Of a stretch of DNA of 64,000 bases, positions 11,461 to 22,209 are shown piece by piece. The stretch lies in NCBI GenBank assembly GCA_047967505.1, contig CM106541.1. One strand, 5' to 3'. The translations under genes were made by a program, and so were the position numbers. The notes under the pieces are model-generated. The model made no database searches, was not told the DNA's origin, and saw nothing but the letters and a program-made list of their open reading frames with translations. Each line of letters starts with the position of its first letter. Positions within the stretch are counted from its first letter, which is position 1. This stretch comes from Dipteris shenzhenensis (Eukaryota; Polypodiophyta; Polypodiopsida; Gleicheniales).

Positions 11461-12625
11461 TTCCTTTTCAGAGAAAGGGGCCATGGAAAGCTCACCCGAT
11501 CAAAAAACAAGAGAGGAAAAAGACAGGAAATACAGCATAATTTGGACCAAAGGGCAAAAAGTAGAGGATGGGAATGCCAAAGATATGTCCATCCACTATC
11601 AAAGAGGTATGTAAGCTACAAGATGCTGAAATTGAATGCTTACAAAAGAAATTGGAAGAATACAAGAAGGATGTAGGTTTTTAAACCTACGTGCTCAAAT
11701 GAATAACGACATGAAGGGATGGCAAGAAGAAACGCATGCAAATGGGCAAAACAAATTGGTAAAATGCAGATGGATATGATGCGAAATGTGGACATGAAAA
11801 CAGTCTTCTTACATCCAAGATTGAGAGCCTAGAAGCTCAGGTAATTAGTCTCCGAGATGAGAATGTAAAACTAAAGGCAAATACACACGGAGATGAAGGG
11901 GAGCTTCATCCATCCCTATACGAGGAGCTGAACATCATTAGGGAACAAATGAAGCAGCTCAAGGGGGCAAAGGGAACTTCGGAAGAAGGATGCAAGATTA
12001 TAGATGAACTGAAATCTGAGAATGAAAAACTCAGAAAAGTCTTGGCAATTTTGCAAGACACTATGAAGGGTAAACATGCTGAATTCACCTAGAAGATCAA
12101 GAAAGGAGAGGCCGCAATCTTGGAATGGAGAGATGTGGTCAAGAAAGGTATGGCTGTCCCCAAGAAAGAGTTCATTTCAGATGCTCTCGAGGAGGATAAA
12201 AGGAGAAACAGTAAAGCCCTAAATGTTTTAGTCCGAGGTCTCACAGTAGGAGACACTCCTATGGCAGATGCAAAAGCCTTGTTCACCAAAATGGGTAAGA
12301 ATCTGACATGTGAGACAGCTTGGAGAGTTGGCAAGCCCAATGCACCCCACAAGGCCACTTGTGATGAAGCTCCAAACAGCCATGGATAGGAAGACCCTCA
12401 TGAGCACGAGGGTGACCTTGATAGGAACCCGGATCTACCCGGACGATGACCTCACCCTCCTACAACAGGAACACAAGAGGGAAGGTATGGTCCACATCAT
12501 GGCAGTGAGAGAAGCAGGGAAATGGGCTGCGTACAAGGATGGTACGGTGATTATCCGAGAGAGAGGAGATCAAGACCAGGGTAAGAAGGAAGAAAAGGAA
12601 GACAAAGAAGAGGGTGAATTATGAC
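11461..12625 (+). pseudogene. LINE ORF1 (coiled coil plus RNA-binding C terminus)
   Basis: The first half is rich in lysine and glutamate with heptad-like spacing (11590-12080), consistent with the coiled coil of LINE ORF1 proteins. It is followed by LNVLVRGLTVGDTPMADA (12215-12270), the usual entry of the RNA-binding domain, and by ARIYPDDDLTLLQQEH-like and GKWAAYKDGTVIIRE blocks (12430-12565). The end is acidic and lysine-rich and stops just before ORF2. At least one frameshift separates the blocks. The related minus-strand piece at 25880-26735 carries the same block order. Confidence 0.65.
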
Positions 12626-12666
12626 GGTGTCGGGCCAATGGGACACAAAGTGGACTGAGAATTGTA

Positions 12667-15600
12667 GTGTGGAATTGCAATGGGACACTCTGGTCTGATC
12701 TGGGCGGTCTCTCGGAGACATACACTGACATTGACATGGTCTTGTATACTGAGACACATGAGAGCCCCGACAGAGGACTGCCCACTGTGATAGGATATAC
12801 ATGGAAGCCATCTCATAGGAAGGAGACGGGTGTGCGGGGCTCAGGGGGAGTGGCTATCCTCTTTAGATCACACATGAGACCTCTCATATCAATGGCATGG
12901 AGAGAGGAGCACGCGCGACACATGTGGATACGAGTCGAGCTGCAAGACGCACGACCGATTCTCATAGCGATGTGTTATTTCCCCCAGATACTTCATCCTA
13001 TGCACTGACGTCACCACAGAGGAGCATAGCCTGTACGAGTCGATTCAGGATGATATCACTTAATTCTCTAGGAAGGGGGACATCCTCCTTCTTGGTGACT
13101 TCAATGCACGAACAGGGAACAGGCAGGTGGGCTTGTTGGACTATGACCAGAACTAGATGCAGTTGAGCTCAGGATAGTGAGACACTCTACAGAGGCACCA
13201 CAGGTGAAAGAGTATGGATGACATCTACTTGAGCTAGGGGCTGTCCATGATTTGATCATTTACAATGGTCTACAGAAATGGCCATCATCTGGTGGTCTCA
13301 CTTGTTTACCGCATGGCAGAGGGACAAGCACAGTGGACTACCTATTGGGTCCCTTGGCCTTTACCTCGTGGATATACGACTTTGTTGTGCCCTCTCCCCC
13401 ACTTGGTGCTGATCACTCGTACTTAGCCTTTTGTATCTCTACCACTATGCCAGTCACAAGGAGGGTCTCCCCCACGCCCACTCACGTACAGGTTCACTTT
13501 GATCGTGCCTTGGACCCCATCTATGTGAGCAACTTGGCGTAGAGGCTTCCAGCCCTACTACTTGGAGATGATGTAGACCTCGCCCACGCCTCAGACACCC
13601 TTGCCACAGTGGTCATGGACATAGCCATTAGGTCTTTCCCCACGACTCGATCTGCACGTGCCTCACTAGGGAAGATGCCACAAAATCCTTGGTATGATGA
13701 TGAGTGCAGAGAGATGAGCACTCACCTCACATGTGAGGGAGCCCTTGGCCACTTGACATCACTCGAGGCACAGTGGATCTCACGACGACTGACATGTTGT
13801 AAGCGGCAGGCCTTCCTCACCCACAGAATGGACGAGGTGTTCAGCTCATTTCGAGGGGGAGATCCCACCATTGGTTGGGGGCTTCTATCGGAGGGGAAGC
13901 CACCTATCCCCATCATAGACCTAGGTGTTTGGCACACTTATGCATGCTCTCTTTATGATGTTCCGATGCAGGCACCACCTGATATGTCCACTATGCCCAA
14001 GCCCACCACTTGCCACTTGGTCACTGCATAGAATGTACGGGCTGCACTCAGCCGGCTTCATAACCGGAGAGACCATGAGGGGCTACGAACCCAGCATTTT
14101 GATCATGGGCAGGAGGTTTCGGCGTCCTAGCACAGATGTTCAACCACTCCATGTCACATCTTCCCACCCTCATGGAGTACCACCACCATTGTACCAATAC
14201 ACAAGGCAATTGACCCCATGGATACTGGGAACTATCGTACTCTCATGATTGGCCATACGCTAGCCAAGATCTATGGATCGATACTGGAGAGGGAGATCAG
14301 TAGCCATACAGAGGCACATGGGCAGCGTGCTCTAGGGGAGGCAGGTTTTCGGAGACAGAACTCCACACTAGACCACATCTTTACCCTGAGGACTATCATT
14401 GAGGAGGCGAGGTCGAGACACCAAGAAGTCTACGCTTGTTTTGTAGACTTTCGAAAGGCCTTCGACACTGTTTGGCGATCCCGCATGATCAGGAGACTAT
14501 AGGATATGCAGATTCCAGAGGTTTTGATCTGGGGAGTGGTGAGTCTATACTAGTCCATCAGAGGGAGAGTTCGTGTCCCAGGAGGCCTATCAGACTGGGT
14601 TGAGAGCACGATCGGGGTAAAGCAAGGATGCCCTCTCTCACCGGCTCTCTTCGGGCTCTACATTGATGAGATTACATCTTTCATAGACCGTCTAGGAGGT
14701 AAGGGAGCACCACTAGCTGACTTGATGACATAGATTCTACTATACGCGGATGACATAGTCCTCCTGTCATCTTCGGTAGAGAGACTAGAGAGACATCTAG
14801 ATGCCCTAGAGGTGTTTTGTAGAGAGAGAGACCTAATGGTTAACCTTGGGAAGACCAAGGTCATGATCTTCAACACCTCTTACACAGTGCTTCACCTACA
14901 TAGCTTTACATACCAGAGTCATCCAGTCCAAATTGTGCAATCCTACACATATTTGGGTGCCGTTTTCACAGGGCCAGTTTTCACAATGACCCACACAGCC
15001 AGAGAACGACACACGAGTGCGCGGTGCTTTGGCCTGACTAGAGCGACACTGCTTCCAGGCACACTTCAGGATCCACCGACGAAGTGTTGGCTTTTCGACA
15101 CTCTAGTGAGGGCAATTGCCATGTATGCGGCACCTTTTTGGGGGTGTGATCTTTTAGCAGCAGAATGGGGGAGATTTGAGCGGCTACAAGTGATTATGGG
15201 CTCTAGGATGATTTGGAGTAAGCCCTCGGTCCCCCATTAGATAGTACAGGCAGAGTTTGCCATGACCCCTCTCTAGGTTGATGCCATTTTTGAGACAGTG
15301 ACATTCCTCCACAGAGTTTGGACCTACCGCGTGAGAGACTTCCGAGGCTGGCACTAGAGTATTCCACATGACTAGTAGAGAGTGGGGTAGGTACAGCATG
15401 GTATGCACGCATCACCACATGGTTTGCCAGTCATGGTCACATGGATCGGCTTCCCCCGTTTCACTATAGTATGGATGTACCGCCCGAGTTGATCCCATGG
15501 GACGAGATTAACCGCATCATATGTTGGAGTAGCATGGATGTATTTATGCAAGCTATAAGCTGCAGCAAAGTTTCTTGAATTTTAATTTCTAGTTGGAACT

Positions 15601-17200
15601 TGGGACTTGTTGTTGGCCATTTTAGGTCAAATTGATGATCCCGCATGATCAGGAGACTATAGGGATATACAGATTTTAGAGGTTCTGATCTGGAGAGTGG
15701 TGAGCCTATACGAGTCACTTAGAGGGAGAGTTCATATCCCAGGAGGCCTATCAGACTGGGTTGAGAGCACGATCGGAGTAAAGCAAGGATGCCCTCTCTC
15801 ACCGACTCTCTTCGGGCTCTACATTGATGAGATTACATCTTTCATAGACTGCCTAGGAGGCGAGGGAGCACCACTAGCAGACTTGATGATACAGATCCTA
15901 CTAAATGCGGATGACATAGTCCTCCTATCATCTTCGGTAAAGGGACTACAGAGACATCTAGATGCCCTAGAGATGTTTTGCAGGGAGAGAAACCTGATGG
16001 TTAACCTTGGAAACACCAAGGTCATGATTTTCAACACCTCTTACACAGTTTTTCACCTACATAGCTTTACATACTAGAGTCTACCAATGGAGATTGTGCA
16101 GTCCTACACATACTTGGGTGCAGTTTTCATAGGGCCAAATTTCACGATGACCCACGCAACCAGAGCACAACTCACATGAGGGCATGGTGCCTTGGCCCGA
16201 CTAGAGCGGCAGTGCTTCCAGGTGCACTTCTAGGATCCACCGACGTAGTGTTGGCTTTTCGACATTCTAGTGAGGCCGATTGCCATGTATGCGGCACCTT
16301 TTGGGGGGTTGTGATATTTCAGCAGCAAAATGGAAGAGATTCGAGCGGCTACAGGTGATTATGGGCTCCAAGATGATTCAGAGTAAGCCCTCGGTCCCCC
16401 ATCAAATAGTACAGGAAGAGTTTGCCATGACCCCTCTCCAGGTTGAGGCCATTTTTCAAACAGTGACTTTCCTCCACATAGTGTGGGACCTACCTCGCGA
16501 GAGACTTTCGAGGCTGGTACTAGAGTACTCCATACAACTATCTGAGAGGGGGGCAGGTACAACATGGTTTGCATGTGTCACCGCATAATTTGCCAGTCAC
16601 GACATTTAGATGGATCGGCTTCCCCGTTTTAGTATAGCATGGATGCACCGCCCGAGTCGATCCCACAAGATGAGATTAACTGTAGCATACGGCTAGATCT
16701 CCTCTAGCTCCACACATCTCGCACTTTGGGGGGGGGACGAGGAGTTCCCTACCAAGACCCAGCTCTACTATGACCACTTTCTGAGAGTATCGGAAGATGG
16801 GCTCATCATCAGACCTCAGTATCTCGAGGACAGAGGAGTCTCACATGCACTGAGGATTGCCATCGGACAGCAGATGCGGGCCTCGTCCCATCAGCTGAGG
16901 ATCGAGACAAGGAGAGCTGCACACATATCCAGAGAGCAACGGACTTATGGGTTGTGCACGATGGGGGAGCACTTTCTATGTGTCTGCCTAGCCTACTATG
17001 AAATCCGAGGGCGCTACTACCTTTTTCAGGAGGGGTATGGCTTCGGCCCACTCTCACGGCTAATCCACTTCCAGGACCAGGTCTGTATTGGACTCTACCT
17101 TATGGAGATGCGACGACACAAGGAGATAGTACTACGACATATCAGAGAGCAGGAGGATGGGACCACTGCACCACAGGGTACCGAGGTAGACCAAGCGTAG
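12667..17200 (+). pseudogene. LINE ORF2 (endonuclease, reverse transcriptase), with internal duplication
   Basis: 12667-13000 encodes an endonuclease/exonuclease/phosphatase start: WNCNG, then YTETHES, then RGSGGVAILFR. RT begins near 14180: MDTGNYRTLMIGHTLAKIYG, FRRQNSTLDHIF, CFVDFRKAFDTVW (14430-14470), GVKQGCPLSPALFGLY (14615-14660) and LLYADDIVLL with the catalytic YADD at 14743-14754. A second copy of the RT palm onward starts at 15637 and has NADD at 15904-15915. The 3' part (16870-17200) encodes a C-terminal region with a zinc-ribbon-like CLAYYEIRGRYYLF. Stops in every domain make it inactive. Confidence 0.85.
14477..16690 (+). repeat. about 1.05-kb direct duplication inside LINE ORF2
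   Basis: Unit 1 is 14477-15522 and unit 2 is 15637 to about 16690; both begin GATCCCGCATGATCAGGAGA and run in parallel through the YADD block, the VNLGKTKVMIFNTSY block and the CCGCCCGAGT..GATCCCA segment. They are separated by 114 bases (15523-15636) that match neither unit. The copies differ at many single positions, so the duplication is old. Confidence 0.85.
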
Positions 17201-18719
17201 AGACAGGTCACGGATTTCTATGCATTTGACTCAGCCCCAGGGCACTCTGGGATAGAGGAGGAGCTAGCTAACATGAGAGATATATATACAGAGACCGTAC
17301 ACAGCGCGACAGGCGACCACAGCACACATGATCGAGGTCCGACCTATTTCAGCTCTCCTTAGGGGAGATTGATCGAGGCGAGGCATCACCCTTGACATAG
17401 CTCATCGGATCCATTGATCGAGGAGACCACGTCCTCCGCCTGTTGGAAAGGTCACCTCCCCATCTATAAGCCCCCATATGAGAAGAGCATGGGGGAGGTA
17501 GCCCAGGCTGCTACATGGGCAGCACACAGAAAGGGCAGAGGCTGCCACGTGGACAGCACACAGTCTGCCATGTGGGCAGCTGTCAAAACAGGAATCCATG
17601 GGCCTGCAAAAGAGGCGCATAGGTGGCGGCATAGGCAGGCCAAAGGCGCCTGCGTGGCGGGCCGTCTGGCAGAGGGGATGGCGCAGAAGGGCGGGGCAGA
17701 CCAGCAGATTGGGTCCGCCACATGGAGGCCAGGTGGAGCAGCAGATGGGGCTGCTAGTGGGCAGTGGCATGCCTTATATAGGGCTGGGCCCTTGCCTAGA
17801 TTGGAGGGCCAAAGGGCCCTGGTTTTAGAGCCCTTAAAGGGCTGGACCAGCAGCAGACTGGTTGGCCAGTATGAAGCTGACTGGTCGGTTTTTATGACAG
17901 GCCCCTAGGCCTATAAAAGGAGGTCCTCCAGCCCTCATTCATTATCATCTGGAGCAGCAGAGCCTCAACAGACTGGAGCAGCAGATCAGCACCTATAGGG
18001 CTTACATCCAGGAGGTGTATAGGAGGCTGAAGAGCTGCAGACAAGCTGAGTTATGGCTGCACACCTAGGCTGACATCCAGGGCAGCAAGGTGTAGAGATC
18101 AAGTCACGGTGACCAAGTCTACAGAAGCTCGACAAGGAGCACGTGGGCTCGAGTCTAGAGATAGCCGGCAGATAGGAGAAGGACCTTGTGGTAACCACAC
18201 CATTGGTGGGACTCCGGATCTATCTCTTTTGTATTGTCCATAGCTTTGGACGGAAATATATTATTTTGGTGGTTTCTCTATCTGGTTGGTTCATTGTCTA
18301 TTGATGAGTGTGGACATCTATGTGATGCACATGAAGTAAAGAAGTTTGTGATTTCACACCCCGCATGCACACTATGTGAGCTCCTGAGCATTACTATCAG
18401 TCTTCCGCTGTGTGTACCCTCTGTTGGGTCATTTCTAACATGGTATCAGAGCCCAAGTAGGAGGCTCACAGGTATGGGAGCCTGAAGGCAGGGACCTTGC
18501 AAAAGGACAACCTTGATTCAGAAGCTCTTGGGAATCGACTTCCACGACTGGAGGATTATGCCCTTGCGAGAAGGAGGGTGACTCAGGTTCAGTTAGGTGC
18601 GTTCAGAGTTCTAGTCTATGAAATTGAGTTTGGTTGACTTTGCTATGTGGTACAAACAGTAGAGATGTTCAGCCCCTGCTCTCCCTTTCTCCTCCTCCAA
18701 TTTTCTCTCATTCACTATC

Positions 18720-19490
18720 CCTAACTTTGGAGAGTCTGGGAAACTGGACGGGACCAACTACCCGATCTGGAAAGTGAAGATCCAGAGTCATTTAGTGGCT
18801 CAGAAGTTGTGGAAGCTGACCATAGGAGTTGAGGCGAAGCCGGAGGACATTGTGGAGAGGCAAGGGGAGATAGTCATGGCAGTAGACAGAGAGGAGCTCG
18901 AAGCTTGGAAAGACAAAGATGCCCATGCTTTGGCATTAATCATAGGGACTACGGCGGACTCTGTTCTTCCACATATCCACATGGCTGAGACGTCAGTAGA
19001 GGCATGGGCCACTTTGAAGGATCTATATGAGACGGACAACACCTCCCAGATTTTGCTTCTTCAGCATCAACTCTACAATCTTGATATGGAAGAAGGAGAT
19101 ACGGTACATAGCCACTTGACGAAGGTCAAGGTGGTGAGGGATCAACTAGCAGCAGTTGGTCAAAAGATAGACTCATGCCATTTGGCCTTGATGGTAGTGA
19201 GGAGACTACCTCGGAGTTTCAAGAGTTTTGTTACGACTGTGACAGCAGGACAGAGGACCAAACCTCTGACGTTTAAGGAGTTGGGTCCATTACTGCTACG
19301 GAGGAAGCTTGGGAGAAGCTCTACAACGAGGACAAAGACGACAAGGCGATGCTGGCGAAGGATTACGCTTAATGTTGGCAAGTCCAAGAAAGATGACTCT
19401 AACGACGAGGAGACTTCTAAGAGGAAGCAGAAGAAGAAGTGCTTCTACTGTGATATGCGAGGACATTTTGCAAAGGACTGCAGAAAGTAA
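18720..19490 (+). pseudogene. Gag of element D, with intact zinc knuckle
   Basis: An open frame from 18774 gives 238 residues, but homology starts earlier: GESGKLDGTNYPIWKVKIQ begins near 18730, so the true start is upstream and not clear. The protein shows the UBN2-type Gag fold sequence (VEAWATLKDLYETDNTSQI, GDTVHSHLTKVKVVRDQLA, LPRSFKSFVTTV) and ends with the zinc knuckle CFYCDMRGHFAKDC. A frameshift around 19300-19350 separates the LGPLL block from the lysine-rich linker. Gag would package element RNA; no protease, integrase or RT is encoded downstream. Confidence 0.8.
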
Positions 19491-20513
19491 AAGGCGGATC
19501 AGAAAAACAAAAAGGAGTCCGACTCAGATTCAAAGGGAGACGCCAAAGCAAATGTGGTAATTAAAGAGTTGTTCCTGGTGACATCACCGAGTGTTACCGA
19601 GGTCAGATATGTTGACCAGGAAATCACAGTGAGGATGCCTGACATAGAGATGTGGGTCGACGAGGAGTTAGATGCCTTTGTGAATGTGAAGGACAGCATG
19701 GAGCGCTTGGTACCTTCCAGGTGCGTGGCTGTTGACACTAACACGAAGGTGGATTCCATGGAAGGCCCTGGGGTCTCATGGTCAGATGGATGATGTACTT
19801 AAGAAGGGGATAGTAAAGGATTACACAAGCTCTTGGTGGGTGCCTCAATGAGGTGCATAGTTTGCTTTCAGAGCAAACACACAAGCAGTACAACAGTTTG
19901 GTATGTACTTGATATTTGGCATTTGAGCCTTTATAGCATGCTGTGGAGAGACTCTGCTCTTCATTTGTCTCAAGTGATACGAGATTGGAAGGAATTGGCC
20001 TTCTTTGAAGGCAGAAGGGGAAGTATTGGTGCTTCTTCAAATCTCGGACATAGATTGCTAGAAGGTGATGGACAAAGAGTACTGAAGCCAAAAGAGTACC
20101 TGCTTGAGAACTCAGCGAGAGTTCATGGTCCAAGTTATTTGGAAATATTCATTGGTTGCAGACCTTGCCAAAGGAAGGACGGGTTGAAACAAACCCTCAA
20201 AGCATGGTGCGTGGAAGACTCCAGGTTGTTCACTCATTATGAGGGGGACAACTGGAAGATTGTGACGGCTGGATTGCTCGAGTTCGAAGGCAGGAACATG
20301 ACTGAAGGAGGTGGTGCCAAGAGGTGCTACCAAAGATGGACCTGTGTACCAGGATGGTGTGCAGAAGCGGAACCAGACCTGGTAGAGCAAGAGCCACTGG
20401 ATGAAAAATCAGGAAAAGATTTTGACACCGAAATGTTCCAGAGGACCAGGGAGTTACTAGAGCATCGTCATCGACATGTTGGCATTGGGCCGAGATGTGT
20501 CGGTGAGAGGGGG
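19491..20513 (+). other. element D internal region downstream of gag
   Basis: After the Gag stop, fragments continue as QKNKKESDSDSKGDAKANVV and ..RYVDQEITVRMPDIEM, which recur in element C, followed by a jump to a segment opening at 19833. The segment 19970-20300 (RDWKELAFFEGRRGS.., LKQTLKAWCVEDSRLFTHYEG) is also open and similar in element C (28211-27960, minus). No known domain is recognised. The long open frame 19833-21014 crosses the LTR boundary at 20514, so its end cannot be protein sequence of the element. Confidence 0.55.
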
Positions 20514-21903
20514 TGTTGGAAAGGTCACCTTCCCATCTGTAAGCCCCCATATGAGGAGAGCATGGGGGAGGTAGAGCAGGGGATACTAGGGCTGCCACAT
20601 GGGCAGCACATAGAAAGGGCAGAGGCTGCCACATGGGCAGCACACAGTCTGCCATGTGGGCAGCTGTCAAAACAGGAATCCATGGGCCTGCAAAAGAGGC
20701 GCACAGGTGGTGGCATAGGCAGGCCAAAGGTGCCTGCGTGGCAGGCTGTCTGGCGGAGGGGATGGTGCAGAAGGGCGGGGCAGACCAGCAGATTGGGTCG
20801 GCCACATGGAGGCCAGGTGGAGCAGCAAATGGGGCTGCTAGTGGGCAGTGGCATGCCTTATATAGGGCTGGGCCCTTGCCTAGATTGGAGGGCCAAAGGC
20901 CCTAGAAGTGTGGGCCAAAGGGCCCCGGTTTTAGAGCCATTAAAGGGCTGGACCAGCAGCAGACTGGTCGGCCAGTATGAAGCTGACTGGTCGGTTTTTA
21001 TGACAGGCCCCTAGGCCTATAAAAGGAGGGCCTCCAGCCCTCATTCATTATCATCTGGAGCAGCAGAGCCTCAGCAGACTGGAGCAGCAGATCAGCACCT
21101 ATAGGGCCTACATCCAAGAGGTGTATAGGAGGCTGAAGAGCTGCAGACAAGCTGAGTTAGGGCTGCACACCTAGGCTGACATCCAGGGCAGCAAGGTGTA
21201 GAGATCAAGTCACGATGACCAAGTCTACAGAAGCTCGACAAGGAGCATGCATGCTCGAGTCTAGAGATAGCCGGCAGATGGACCTTGTGGTAACCACACC
21301 ATTAGTGGGACTCTAGATCTATCTCTTTTGTATTGTGTCCATAGCTTTGGACGGAAATATATTATTTTGGTTGTTTCTCTATCTGGTTGGTTCATTGTCT
21401 ATTGATGAGTTTGCACATCTATGTGATGCACATTAAGTAAAGAAGTTTGTGTGTGATTCCACACCCCACACGCACACTGTGTGAGCTCTTGGGCATTACT
21501 ATCAGTCTTCCACTGTGCGTACCCTCTGTTGGGTCATTTCTAACACCGCCACCACAGGAGACATCCCGATAGATGCAGATACGTGAGCTCTTTGCATCTC
21601 ATCGGAGAGCCATCATGGAACTTGGATACGTGGAGCCGGTTCATACACTTGGGACTCTAGCTCTGAGCACTTGATATCTTCATGCCACTCTCATTCTATT
21701 TTGCTACCTTTTTTTGCTATTTTGTACTAGTATAGCATTTTAGTACTCAGCAAGGGCCTTAGTGAGCCCTTTGCCCTGGCCCACAGTGGTCTGTATGAGT
21801 TACTTGATTCCGTACTTTGTCCCATAGGCCCTCCCATAGGTCCACGAGGACTCCCGCGGACGCTAATATATCTTTCTTTCTTTTCTTTCTCTCTTTTCTT
21901 TGG

Positions 21904-22209
21904 CAATGTGGTGGTTTACATTGTTTGTTCTAATCTTTGTAGATCACTTCCTAGATGCAAGGAAATTAGAGCGTAAAAGGCCTATTTGATAGATAGAGAG
22001 GGAAGCTTGATTGCAGAGCCATTTGCTGCTACATGATGGCTATTACTATTGGTGATAAGTTCTTCAAAGAGACTAAGTTGGTGGAGGAAGATGATCGGAA
22101 GACCATTTCAGAGACTTAGGGGGCATTGACAAAAGAGAGTGCTATGTTCACCTTAGAAGACTTGGGGCTCAATCATAAGTGGACCTCATTAGGAGCTTGG
22201 CTTTGTTAC
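21904..22209. other. unassigned stretch
   Basis: Nothing is recognised between the LINE tail and the truncated 3' LTR of element C. A short reading frame beginning MMAITIGDKFFKETKLVEED near 22035 has a stop after about 25 codons and no identifiable relative. Confidence 0.3.

Larger units (their letters stand above)
17441..21545 (+). mobile_element. element D: complete non-autonomous Ty1-copia retrotransposon
   Basis: The 5' LTR is 17441-18440 (1000 bp, TGTTGGAAAG..TTCTAACA); the PBS is 18441-18454 (TGGTATCAGAGCCC); the internal region is 18441-20513; the polypurine tract TGAGAGGGGG ends at 20513; the 3' LTR is 20514-21545 (1032 bp). Both ends are flanked by CCGCC (17436-17440 and 21546-21550), a 5-bp target duplication. 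TATAAAAG lies at about 17912 and 21018. I count about 14 substitutions in the first 260 aligned LTR positions, mostly C/T and G/A transitions. Only gag is recognisable. The host sequence is the 3' part of the LINE. Confidence 0.93.
11429..21903 (+). mobile_element. LINE (non-LTR retrotransposon), split by element D
   Basis: The element runs from about 11429 to 17440 and resumes at 21546 or 21551 after element D. ORF1 (11461-12625) and ORF2 (12667-17200) are both recognisable and both interrupted by stops and frameshifts. The 3' end is placed at a CTTTCTTTCTTTTCTTTC tract (21868-21900). The preceding bases (..GGACCTATGGGA.., ..GGACGCTAATATAT..) match, in reverse complement, the 3' ends of inserts at 25741 and 27255. 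The 5' end coincides with the truncated element A LTR. Confidence 0.75.

Noticed and set aside
19833-21014. 393-codon ORF
   Set aside because: It crosses from the internal region into the 3' LTR of element D at 20514, so its second half is LTR sequence read by chance.
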